A stretch of 64,000 nucleotides of DNA from Micropterus salmoides. Its lineage: Eukaryota > Chordata > Actinopteri > Centrarchiformes > Centrarchidae. Under the pieces are notes generated by a model. It was not told the origin of the DNA. It saw nothing but the letters and a program-made list of their open reading frames with translations, and made no database searches. The stretch spans positions 10,594,041-10,658,040 of the forward strand of contig NW_024040041.1 in NCBI RefSeq assembly GCF_014851395.1, written 5' to 3'. Shown here in pieces: positions 37,726 through 49,500 of this stretch. The number at the start of each line of letters is the position of its first letter. Position 1 is the stretch's first letter. Made by a program: the position numbers and the translations under genes.

Positions 37726-40700
37726 ATGATAAGACAGAACACGGGTCGATCCACTCGATCCATCTATCTGGGTCTGGCGTGTCTGTCCCTCGCTCTCCAC
37801 CTCCTTCTGGCATTTTTTTGTCTCTCTGTCCTCCAGACAGCCTGTGTCCTTCCCACCTCGTCTTCCTCCTCAGTTCCAAGAACAGATACTCAGCACCATC
37901 AGTCTATCTCCCACTCCTCCTCTTCCTCTGCTGTCTCTTCACATAAACTGCCAACGATCTCCCAGAATGAAGAGCATCACAAACTGAATGCCACAACGTT
38001 TCACCCTAAGGAGAAAGACCCATTCAGTGGTGCCACTGAGAGGGGAAAGAAACTGATTGGAGCTGGAAAAACGATTCAAAAGGTCAAGGGTCGTTCTAAG
38101 CTGGAGGCGCTGTTTGAGCACCCGCTGTACAACCTGCCACGCCCAGAGCTGCAAGAAGATGATTGGCTGCTGAGGTTGAAGACAAATGAACATGCAAGGG
38201 AGGCAGGAAGTGAAGAGGAGGAGGAAGAGGAGAGGGAAGACGCCATCAGTAATGACAGTGAGTGGTAAGTAAAACAACTCTGGTAAGAACGATCCGCAGG
38301 TTTGCTAAATATCCACTAGATTATGCATTAACATTGGTTTTAGAATCGAGTTCTTAATGAGACTGAGTTCCAGCGGCCCGGCTTTCCACACTAAAATCTT
38401 GTATCAACACGTGAACATTAAAGGTTTCAGCTTGCTTTACTGACAAGATCATAAGCCTCTTTTTAGCCATGCTGGTGACAACGTCAGTTTGTTAGTTGGT
38501 TGGCCCACCACTTTGGTCCAGACTGAAATATCTCAACAACCAATGGATGGATGTCCATGACATTCTGTACAAATGTACATGGTGCCTGGAGGATAGCATA
38601 CTGACTTTAGTGATCCTCTGACTCTTCCTTTTTAGTGACAGGTTTCAACAATCGGATTGCCATGAAATTTGGTACAGATATTCAACCTTTGGTGAATCCC
38701 TGACTTTCATCTAGTGCCATCAGGGCAAAACTTCTTTTGTCCAATACTTTGTTTTATACCTGCAAAACGAATGACATTCCCACAGCGTGCTAACACACTA
38801 AACTAAGATAGTGAAAAATGTTACCTGCTAATTTAAAAATATAATGGTAGCTTGCTAACACACTAAACTAAGACAGTCAACAATTTTGGCATTCTTTATT
38901 ACACAATTCACCCCTACAGCTTGTTTTATACCTCAGAGCCAACCTGAATCCAACCCACTGAACTTCAGTTTGACTGTAACCTTTATCGGCCAATTCTGCC
39001 TATTTATCACCTCCACTTTCTCTCCTGTAGGCAGAGTGCCAGTCGGGAGGAACGCTATGACAAAGTCACTTGGACGAGCGACGTGGATACCCACCCTCTG
39101 TGGCTGCGGTTCCACCTGGGCATTTCTCGCCAGGAGCTGTATGACAGGAAGGATCCCAACCTGGCCCAGCTGACTCATTATTTAGCAACGCAACGTATCG
39201 TCAAGGCTGGTGAGCAAATGAGGGGGGTGGGGCCAACAGGTGAGAGGACAGAAAGAAGGAGAGGGCCAGAGAGAGACGTTAGAGGAGGGTGCACAGTAAG
39301 TAAAGACACTTCCTGAAATGTCAGACAGACAGAATTGCTTCTCACTGGCACACTTGTGTAAAATGATTTAGAAAACATACTGCAGCCATGGTTCTTTCAA
39401 TATTATCCATGTTCTGCCAAAACTTGCACAACCCACTCGTTTGAAAGTAGTTAATTTAGGCATTAACATATTAAAGATCTGTATCTGTATTCAGCACTAT
39501 ATTTAGGATGCAGAGATAAAAAGGCTTTTACTGAAACAAGGCAGCCTGAGGAGCCATTTATTAGGAACTGTGATATAAGTGGAGTCTAGTTTACTAGATT
39601 GTAGTCTACATTACAATTAAATTAGATTAACTCTTACTTTTTTCATTTTCAGTGCCACTATCCCCATCTTTGTCCTAGTTTTACACATTATGTTGTCAAG
39701 AGGGTTCAAATTCTAAATCTAAATTTAGAAACGTATCTTTACCCTGAAATGTCCTTCTAGTGTTAGGGTTTAATTTAAGTATGAGCATTCAGATTCCTCT
39801 TGACACAATTACAAAGTCACTACCATGCTGCTTTCTCATTTCAACTCCCTTTGTACAAACAAGCTAGTCTGCGAGAGAGCCAGAGGCAACACAGAGACTA
39901 AAGTTTTCACTCAGTGAATACAGTAAAATGTGCTAAAGTTCACATTTAGAGAGCAGCGAAGTTGACATTTTTAGAAATACATTCACACAAAGGCTGTAGT
40001 GTGTGCTGTTGGTGTGGTGGATTGCAGTACATTGCATTGGACTAAACCACAACAAAAGGAAGCAGCAATTGCTCCTTGGAGCAAATTAAGTTTTACATGC
40101 ACACTCAGATCCAAAGACACACCCACACCTACACACAAAATACAAATGAAATGCAAATGCATAAAGGTTAAAAAAGAAAACGACCGAGGTTTTATAAGAA
40201 ACAGATAACCGAGTGTGTTAAATCTGCAGCTCACATGTTGTTTTGTTGTAGGGTGATCAATATAATCCTCCCTCAAACTTATATTATCTAAACACCCACT
40301 CACACAAAAAAACACTGACCCGAGTGCACAAGTAGTCCACATACATAAACAAATAGACACACAACTTCACTTGCTTCAACACAAGCTCTATTTGTGTTCA
40401 TCTCAGACACCCTGTCCCGGTCTTTAACACACCGCAGAATGAATAATGCATTGAGATTCGTGTTATATGCTGCAGATTAAGCAGTAATCTCTGCTACAGG
40501 CTGATTTTCCGTGACTATGTCATCTGTTTATTCTTTATAACACTCACCGTGGTGTAAATGTGTGATTTAACTCATTTACACTGTTGTCTGAAGTTTTTTT
40601 TTAATGAAATACTCATACAAAAGCGCCTTGGTGTCCGATTTACAGTGATGCTAAAATTAGTTTAAATTATTTGCCAACCAGCTAATGATACGCTGAGTTC

Positions 40701-43700
40701 CTTGCTTTATGTGTTGAAGGGTGACAATGTCACCAAAGAGGCCTTCAAGATGGCCAAACAATTCATATGGTTTTATATAAATAATGCAGGGGCATTAAGC
40801 ATTAAGTAGTTTATCCAGATCTTCTTGCTGTAATGTTCCATTTGGAGGCTCCGGTGGTAGTTGGTGGTTTAACAATGTTATAGGCCACCATGTGGAGAAA
40901 CAGGTGTACTGCACAACATTGAACATGGACCCTGTGCAGGCACTCATTTAACCATCACACGTTTTGTTTTTTAGTGTGTGAGATGTGTTTCTTATGATGA
41001 CTTGCAAATATCATAATGTAAGGGTGTAAGCAATGATCACTTAATGCATATCTTCCAGTTCAGAAGACAGGAGGAACCCAGCTCAAACTGGTCATGTCGT
41101 TCCCCAACTACGGACAAGCTCTGCTGAAACCCATGAAGTAAGACACCACTGTAACTGAAAACACAAATGGCTGACTGGTATCAGTTAGGTTAACTAATTG
41201 GAGTGATCTGGACTGAGTATCTGTTGGGCAGAGGTCACATTTTTCATTAAACAACACAGTACAGCAGAGCAAAATTCTACTTTTACACTTGACATATGTC
41301 AGCATACAGCCTTGTGCATCCATGTTTATGTGTGTTTTTGTCACACAGACAATCCAGAGATGCAGAGACGGACGTAAACCTCTTCTACTTCTCAGACTTT
41401 GAAAGACACAACGCAGAGATCGCTGCATTCCACCTTGACAGGTACAGAGTCGGTCACACTCTGTCAGCAGGCAGCAGGTGTCCTGCTCGGCAGACAGACC
41501 ATCCTGTACCCACCAGGTCACTGGTCCAACATTGGAATAATTCATTCATGAAGCTACGGTACAGCTTGTGTCATACAGATACAAGTAAAGTGAAACTTGA
41601 AAAGAATAATAATAATAATGCATTACATTTATATAGCACTTTATCATGGAAACTCAAAGCGCTTCACAGTGTAGTGGGGGAGGACTCACCTCAACCACCA
41701 CCAACCTACTTGTTTTCTTTCTCATTCCTTTTTCTACGCTTTCTCTTGCTTATGCTCTCTGTCTGCCCCCTTTTTTGTGTGTCTTTCTTTTGTTAATGAT
41801 TGCGTCTGTTCTGTCTCAGATTGTTGGGCTTTAACAGGGTCCCTCCGGTGGTCGGTCGACTCATCAATGTCACCGCAGAGATCAGAGAGATCACCACTGA
41901 CCACAGGCTGTCTAGGACCTTCTTCACGTCCCCTGGTATGTGTGTGCATGCACGTATGTCAGCATGGATCCGTGCCTGCACCCAAAACATTAGAATTTCC
42001 TGTCCATACAAACTAATCCGTCGTATCTCTCACTCCTTCTAGTGGGGAATGTGTGTTTCTACGGCCGGTGTGAGTACTACTGTTCAACTGAGCACCCAGT
42101 GTGCGGTCAGCCACATGTACTGGAGGTTTCCCTGGCTGCCATGCTACCTGACCTCACCCTCGCTCCCCGCAGGTCCTGGAGGTCTCCGTGGAGACGCTCC
42201 TACAGTCGCATCAAGCTCGCACAGTGGGTGTCATCACTAATAATTAAAGAATAGGTATTAATAATGAACAATTTGAACAGAAAATAGCCCTGCAGTGATT
42301 ACCATCTTTGTTTTGTCTACATGCATTCTCACACTGTGTGTTGGGCAGAGTTTTGGGAATGCCTCTGTTTGTTTTAAATGTCTTTGTTGTTTAAGTTTTA
42401 ACTGAAAGTGTTTGTAATGTTGCTGACTTGTTGCTGGCGGAGTTCATAGCTGAGATGAGTTTATGTAAAATTATGAGTCTTCACTGCTCTCTAGTGGTCC
42501 TAATGGAAAACTGAAACATAACATTAATATCGATGAGCCTGTTGGAGGACAATGTGCATATATTTTTATAGATGATGTGGACACACTGTGCAGGAGCTCA
42601 GCTCAATGTGACATTGTGTCGTTATCACAACAAAGAAATAGTGAACCACAAACCTTACTGAGCTAAAATAACTTTATACTAAGCTGACTGTCAGCCTACA
42701 GTCTGTAGCTTCCTCCTGGTGTCCTGTTCTGCTCAGGTAGATTTTATTTTAGGACATTATGCACAGTGTGTCATATCACTGCCCCAGGCAAGGAGGCAGG
42801 AGCTGTCCGAGTTACTCACACTCATGTGCAGGATTTGTTTTGATTGATTTGGCAACACATTATGTTGTTATTGTGTCATTTCTGGGCACTGTTTTGGCAT
42901 TTTGATCATTTATTGTTTCTATCTGGCTGGAACCAACATGAGCTTATTTAAATGTGCACCTTATTGTCAGTTGGCCCGAAAAGGAATGACACATTGTACA
43001 CTGCCTCAACATATACTCAGCATAGTCAACTTAATACATTGTGAAGTTGAAACCCAATCAGCCTAAATCACAACGTCAGGCCACAATAGGCAATTTAAAT
43101 TTGTTTCTCAGATTAACTTGAGTTCAGTCTCAACACTAGCCACCATGGCTGACCAGATAAAAAAACAGCTGAAATTCAGTCGTATCCATTTTCTTCTACT
43201 CAATTTGCATTGTTGTTCCCAGGTGGGAGAAGGACCCGGCGTTCTGTGACACAGTGAAACAGACGCCTCCTTACAACCACGGCACCAGACTGGTGGATCT
43301 CATAGACATGGCTGTGCTGGACTTCCTCATGAGTCAGTCTCTACATTTGAAATTTAACATGGTAGTCAGTGTAATGTGAGGGGTGACTGACCTTTACATC
43401 CTCCTTGAGAGAGGGGGGCATTTGATATTTTGTACATAAATGTGTAAATAAGAGTAGTATTTCCCATATTAACGCACTCAGGATGTCATGAATTTTCATC
43501 AATATATGCCATTATTAACTTTTTGTGTTTTTTAATTTCTACAAAAATGTCTCAGTCACAGTCTGAATACACATTAATGTTTTTCAATCCAAGGCAACAT
43601 GGACAGACATCACTATGAGACGTTTGAGAAATTTGGCAATGAGACTTTTCTGCTGCATCTGGATCACGGACGGGCGTGAGTACCATAAATCATAATGTCA

Positions 43701-44391
43701 TAATGTTGTTGTTATAGTGCAAGGAAAAAAAGGGATTTTTATGTTGTAACAACTAACAGATTTTTTTTTTTTTTTTTCTATGCAGCAGCCAGTTAAAACA
43801 TTGTTTCATTTCTGACGGGGGTTCAGCCATTGTGGGAACATTTCATTTATACTTTCTTGTGACTGCCATGTTGCTGATAATGTTTTCCAGGTTTGGGCGT
43901 CACTCTCGAGATGAGCCGTCTATTCTAACTCCTTTGCAACAGTGTTGCAGGTAAAAAGATACTGCAAGAAGTAATCATTCAAAAGTGAAGTTGCATGGTG
44001 TTGCACAGAAAACATCAGAAAATATTGTTCTGCATAAAATTAAAAGGCCAAGAGCAAATAAGGAAACATAAACGCTCTTTAAAAATTCTAGTCTGTGTGG
44101 GTGTCAGTGTCTCTTTTGCTCTGCACTTGTAGGATCCGTCGCTCCACCCTCCTCCGCTTGCGCCTCTTATCTCTCCCTGGCTTCCGTCTGAGTGATGTCA
44201 TGCGTGAGTCATTGGCCCAGGATCCTCTGGTAGGGGTGGCCCCCCTTCTCTCTGAACCACACCTCTCTGCTTTGGACCGACGCCTTGCAGCCATCCTACA
44301 GGTGGTGCAGACCTGTCAGCATCACCACAAAGACGTAATTTACAACGATTTGGTGGGATATAATCACGACTACGATCAACAGCTTGACTGA
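37726..44391 (+). CDS. fam20c: FAM20C-like Golgi/secretory protein kinase, complete
   Basis: Ten coding exons: 37726-38264, 39031-39209, 41059-41137, 41349-41441, 41820-41935, 42043-42223, 43223-43332, 43594-43675, 43891-43950, 44133-44391. All have GT-AG borders, one open frame and 565 aa, close to vertebrate FAM20C. Residues 12-37 form a signal anchor (type II). A Ser-rich and acidic linker follows, then the kinase from about 185. FAM20C phosphorylates secreted proteins on S-x-E and acts in the Golgi lumen and biomineralisation. Visible counterparts of its active site are K249 (GGTQLKL), K263 (LLKPMK), E284 (DFERHNAE), D436 (MDRHHYE) and D456. The 187-residue K249-D436 and 20-residue D436-D456 spacings fit FAM20C. 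The Glu at 284 argues against the FAM20A pseudokinase, which has Gln. Odd point: the metal-binding segment reads LDHGRA, not LDNGRG. The paralog (fam20ca, fam20cb or a fam20c-like copy) is not resolved; the symbol means the family. Confidence 0.93.
38490..38880 (-). repeat. Dispersed fish repeat, copy 2, in intron 1 of the FAM20C-like gene
   Basis: It contains 'atatctcaacaaccaatgg', 'ccatgaaatttggtacaga' and 'agcgtgctaacacactaaac', the inverted counterparts of words in the copy at 600-963. The last word is duplicated within about 60 bases. Confidence 0.55.
41606..41685 (-). repeat. LINE/SINE 3' tail in intron 4 of the FAM20C-like gene
   Basis: An (AAT)n run is followed by 'ttatatagcactttatcat' and 'aactcaaagcgcttcacag', the inverted form of a common fish LINE 3' end. 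Confidence 0.6.
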
Positions 44392-44568
44392 GGGGGGAAA
44401 TGATATATTAGTCTCGTATGGCTGTGTTGAAATAAGGGTTTCATTATAGATTTAGGGTAAAAGCTGGTGAAAATGGAGCCAAAGGTTGACAGCTTTGAAC
44501 ATCCCCCTGCAATATTCAGAACATTGAAGTACATGTAATATTTTCCAATATCAAGATGCTCATGAGTG

Positions 44569-44574
44569 AATAAA
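44569..44574 (+). promoter_or_regulatory. Candidate poly(A) signal of the FAM20C-like gene
   Basis: AATAAA about 180 bases after the stop codon. It is the first canonical hexamer downstream. Confidence 0.4.
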
Positions 44575-44739
44575 TTGGTTCGTTCAATATGCTGAATCCA
44601 TAAAACATCACAACCACAGGCTTCTACCTTGAAAAAGACTGAACAGGTCAATCGATTAACTTTAGTCATTAAAGAATGATGGATGTATAAGGGATAAAAA
44701 ATGTATCTCATATTCTTTTCCAAGGTAAACTGTACCCCC

Positions 44740-45780
44740 CGAAACTCTGCCCGCGAACGGTGGTGCTCATAGTTATTGTGCGGTAATTATGATATAGACA
44801 AAGTACCTGTTAAGTTCTCTGCTTTTCATCGACAGGCCTTTTTGTCACGGGCCCTAATTTATAAACATAATTTCTCTCCGCACCAATATTATATCTGGAA
44901 CAATCACGACATTTTCTATAAAAACAAGTCCCTCTTCTTGGAATATTGGTTCAGGAATAACATTTTACTGGTAAGTAAGCTTGTAAATGAGGAGGGCTTT
45001 CTTCTTAGTAATCAGGAATGTCTATTTCTACTATATGGGAGCCCTGTAACACCCAGAAACTTTGCTCTGGTTTTGGATGCAATCCCTTCAGGAATGTTAA
45101 TAGACCTGACCTTCAGATTGTACCTGCATTTGATCCTGGTGTCGAGTAGGTATGGTCTGCTTCTCTTCCCATCCACATAACAACAGGGATATTCATGCCT
45201 TGTTCCAAGAAGATATTGTCAATATGTCAATTTTTACTGGAACCAATTTGTCAATGATCTGTGCTGAAGAAACATTTGGATGCTGCCCCATAAACACTTA
45301 CTTATTAACAAGGTTATGGAAGTATCCTTAAAGATTATTCATAGATTCTAAGGATAGATTAAAAAGGACACTGATCCTAACTGGACCTTCTGTAAGACTC
45401 AGATAGACTCAAAGAAATTATATTACATTTGTTTTGTCACTGTACTTGTGTAAAACTATTTTGGCAGGATGTATGTACATTTATCAATGATAATATCTAT
45501 CCAGGTTCAACTTGTTCTGGCAGAATGTCTTTTTTGGGGTTTTCAGTAATGAAAAGCAACACTGCAACCATTATTTCATAATAAATTTCATGTTGTTTCT
45601 GGCAAAATTAAAGTACAAATTTACAAACAAAAAAATCCCTATTTATAGAATAGAAAATTTATATATATATTTTTTTTCATGCTCTCCGTGTGTTTTTATT
45701 TTTAGCACTTACCTGTTTTATCATGTAGCACTTTGGGATTTGCGTAAATATAAAGTGCATTACAAATTAAATGTATCATG
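44740..45780 (+). mobile_element. L1-type LINE, C-terminal ORF2 fragment
   Basis: The frame at 44776-45180 reads KFSAFHRQAFLSRALIYKHN and WFRNNILLVSKLVNEEGFLL, segments found after the reverse transcriptase in fish L1 ORF2 proteins. The frame at 45512-45916 continues with FWQNVFFGVF and IINFMLFLAK. The pieces are split by frameshifts. The element lies between the FAM20C-like and SP140-like genes. Confidence 0.72.
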
Positions 45781-46088
45781 TGTATCCTTACAATGTAGCC
45801 TATATGTCCTACATGCCCTTGTCATTACTTTTCTATTAATAGAAGAGAAAAGACATTTTAATATTTGCATACAGTTTTACCTTGAATTTGTATTCGGCCT
45901 ACCGAAGATGGACTGATAGGTATTCAGTATTTCAGGTCATTTCATACCTCTGAACATCAGAGCACTACAAACCCAAGTCAAGACACCAAAGATATGACAG
46001 ATTGAGCCTCTCACTCTGTTGTGGATGACGCCCCCTACCGCTACTGACCAGAACTGCGACTTGCCAACAGAAAAAACAAACGGGCTAC

Positions 46089-46098
46089 TTTCACTTTC
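46089..46098 (-). promoter_or_regulatory. Interferon-response-like element (ISRE/IRF site)
   Basis: TTTCACTTTC on the + strand equals GAAAGTGAAA on the minus strand, a full match to the IRF core GAAANNGAAA. It lies about 470 bases upstream of the SP140-like start codon and about 330 bases upstream of the end of its proposed 5' untranslated exon. Mammalian SP100, SP110 and SP140 are interferon-induced. Function here is inferred from sequence and position only. Confidence 0.5.
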
Positions 46099-46422
46099 CC
46101 AACGTCACTGGAGAGAAGAAGGTAGTGGCAACGGCCTGCCCTGTCGGACAGTCCCGCCCTGAAGGTCCAGCACCACCCATAATACCATGTCAGTCCTGAA
46201 GGGAGGGCACCGGTTACCCTCCTCAGTGTGGGCGTAACTACACGTCCAACCCCGCCTTCCCGCGGGCCGCAGCCTTGACAAGTTGCAGGAAGGAGGAACT
46301 GAGAAAGCATTTGTGGGCAGAGCTAGAAGAGGAGCTTTGATCGTACTTGGAAAGACTTCCGCCTATACCCTGAAATCTTGTCATCAACTTGTTTTGATTT
46401 TTAGACACAGTCTTTTACACAG

Positions 46423-46528
46423 GTAAAAGTATTGATGCCCATTATTTTTTTTATTTAGCGCCATAGTTTGAATGCAACATCTAGTAGGCCTAAGTATTTG
46501 GAGATTTTTGGCCCATTGTTTTCTGCAG
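46423..46528 (+). other. Proposed 5' UTR intron of the SP140-like gene
   Basis: A consensus donor (ACACAG|GTAAAAG, exon end 46422) and a pyrimidine-rich acceptor (TTGTTTTCTGCAG, end 46528) bracket 106 bases just before the start codon at 46562. An untranslated first exon ending at 46422 would explain both. Confidence 0.5.
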
Positions 46529-46561
46529 AGAAGAGGGGTGAAGTGGCCTTATTGACAAACC

Positions 46562-49500
46562 ATGGATCCGCTGGACTTCCTTGAGTCGGACGAACTCCTG
46601 CGGTTCTTCCGCCGCCATAAAACAGAAATGTCCTGCATGGAGGACCCGCACATCTTTCTCTGCCAGCTCAAGGACCACGACCTGATCGCAGACGACGCAT
46701 ACAAGGTGAGACACTGAAGTGGAAACGTTGCGCATTTGTTATTGCCCTGCTCAGAGAGGAGTCGCACCTCCTCATGCGGGCGTTGGTTCAATGAAATGCG
46801 CGCAGTGAGAGCGGGAACTTTACAGCCTACTCAGCAATAACTTAGAGATTTTAAATTTGCCAAGGCAACAGGAGTGCTTAATGAAAAAAAAAAAATTAAA
46901 ATGTATACTCAGTGGTAAAAAAGTATTCAGATCCTTTACTTTAGGACTAACAAGTAGCCTATCAATAGGCTACCACATTGTGAAAATACTCTGATACGGG
47001 TGTTTTTTCAAATGCAGTCTGTGGTCTACTTTGTGTTAGTTTAGGAGTCCTTGATGTGAAAGTTTGAGAACCCCTACTGCTCTAATACATTCTGCACTCC
47101 ATATCTTACTTACATAAAAGCATGAGTGTTATCAGCAAAATGTAGCCTACTTATTATAAGTCAAAAGTAAAATGACTCATTCTGCAGGAACATGGTCCCT
47201 GTCAGTGTTTATATATTATATAATAGATGTTTCTGGATTAAGATTGCTGGTGTATGTTTTAGCCTATTTAACTGCTGTAGTTGTTTAAGGTTGAGCTAAT
47301 TGTAACTACTTTGTAAACTGTTGTGTAGTTTAATCTACAGCAATGCCTCATATTATATGATCATCAAATGTTTGTAGCATCACTGTCTTTTGATGAGGCA
47401 TGTATCAAAGAGTCAACTTTTCATGAGGTCCGACAAACAGCCTGTTTGCATCTTTGTGAAGAATAATTTCCCAGCTGATCCAAGAAGAAGGAGGATTTTC
47501 TCATACAACAAAGGAACACTTAATCCTTCAGTTTATCTAAAAAGTTTTAAATTAAAAATCATTCCTCAATCCCTGAATAGTTAAGTCCGTCGGGACTTGT
47601 CTAGCATTTCAAGTTCAGCATGAACCAATGCTGAAGGTGCCCCTGAGCAAGACCCTGAACCCCTAACTGCTTCTGTGGCGCTACACCATACTGCCAACTG
47701 TTCCTAATTAGGATGGGTTAAATGCAGAGAACTAATGTGGATCAATAAAGTATTTTTAAAAATAAAAATAAAACCAGACATTGAACAAATCAGGTAGACC
47801 CCAACCCGAAATCTGAGTGTCAAAGTGGTTACATGCTACTTATTAAGACAAATAGATCAGAAGTAAGCCAGCGTGAGAAAATAAATATGTTCTGTCAGTA
47901 TTGTTCGATGTGTCAATCAATCACGACAATAAATGGCGGTATAGATTTTAGGTCTTATCGTCCAGCCCTGACTTCATACTTTTGTATGTGTGTGTGTGTG
48001 TGCAGAAGGTGAGTCGCATGAGGAGTAAAAAGAACATTACGAAAGGCCTTTATGACATTCTGGACTTGTTGGAGAGAAATCGATCAAGCCACATCAAAGT
48101 GTTCTGGAGCTGTGTCTTCAAAGAGCCCATCTTGAACCATTACCCCACCCTGCGAATGCTGCGCAACAGCCTCATGGACGGTCAGACTCTTTTTTTGATG
48201 ATCATCAGAGCGTTAATGATTGTGATTCTGCTTGCTATGTTTATGTTGTCTTTGCACAGACAGCCAGACAGATAGACAGACAGACGGGCAGATAGATAGA
48301 TAGATAATTGCAATGTTGCAGCAGCAGTGGTTTACAGAAAATGAAGACAATAAAATAACAGTTACAAAACATACGCAACTTGCACAAAACACGTATGAGG
48401 TAGGTTAACAAATATATATTCATTCAAACTACTATTCTAATACACATACATAGCTTAAATATATGTCTCAGTCATATATCTCATATCTGCGCATATGAGT
48501 GAATAAAGATGTGCATTGTCATTCTGAAGAAAGAAGTCTCCTGTCCCTGCCCAGAAAGGTGTCATTGTATATTTTAATTGCAACGGGCAGGAATGACTTC
48601 CTGTAGCTGTTCTTATTACTGGAGAGCTGAAGGAGTCTCCGACTGAAGAGACTACTATCTGACCAGAAGTGTTGTCCATAATTTTGAGCTATTTGTGCAA
48701 AATTATTCTCACCACATCCAGTGCAGAGGCTGCAGGGCAGTCCAAAGCACAGAGCCAGCCCTCTTAATCAGCTTGTTCAGCCTCTTAGTGTCACTGGCTC
48801 AGATTCTGCTGCTCCAAACAGATGGCTGCAAAGAAAATTATACTCACAACCACTGGCAAAAAATGTGCAACATGTTGCTGCGCACATTAAAGGAGCTAAG
48901 CTTCCTCAAGAAGTTGGATGAGTTAAGAAAGACCAGTCCCTCAAGGACTTCCATTATGTGGGTTGTTAATGCCACCGACCTATAATCTTTGAAGTCAGAT
49001 AGAGATGACTTCTTCGCTACCAGAACAAGGCAGTATGTCTTCCACAGCATTGGAACCTTCTCCTGGCTCTGACTAAGGTTGCATAACTGGTCGGGGCAGG
49101 CCTTCAGGACCCTGGGGCTGATACCATCCAGCCCTTCAGCTTTGCTCTGGCGCCATCTCTCTAGCTGTCTCCTCACCTGGCTGCTGGAAAAAGATAGGCA
49201 GGGGGGGCATGTTTCCTAATGTGGCGGGGAGGTGACGTTGATGTCGTGTCCATGGGGCACACTGAGTACTTCCCAGTATGTGGCCTCAAACACCCCATCA
49301 GAATCTCATACATTAGACATTAAACATTTAGCTATTGGATACATGGTGTAAACTTATACTTACTAATAGATAAATCATGATTAAATTAGTTAGCTAAAAG
49401 TGTTTCAAATCTTGAGTTTCACACCACTCCAAGTAGTATGAAAGCAAACTTGGCCAAACCCACCTGAACACTGTCATTGGCAACATTGGCTGAGGAGGGG

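Noticed and set aside
37643..38277. Minus-strand frames over the first FAM20C-like exon
   Set aside because: They are shadows of the + strand exon, which has family similarity and correct splice phases.
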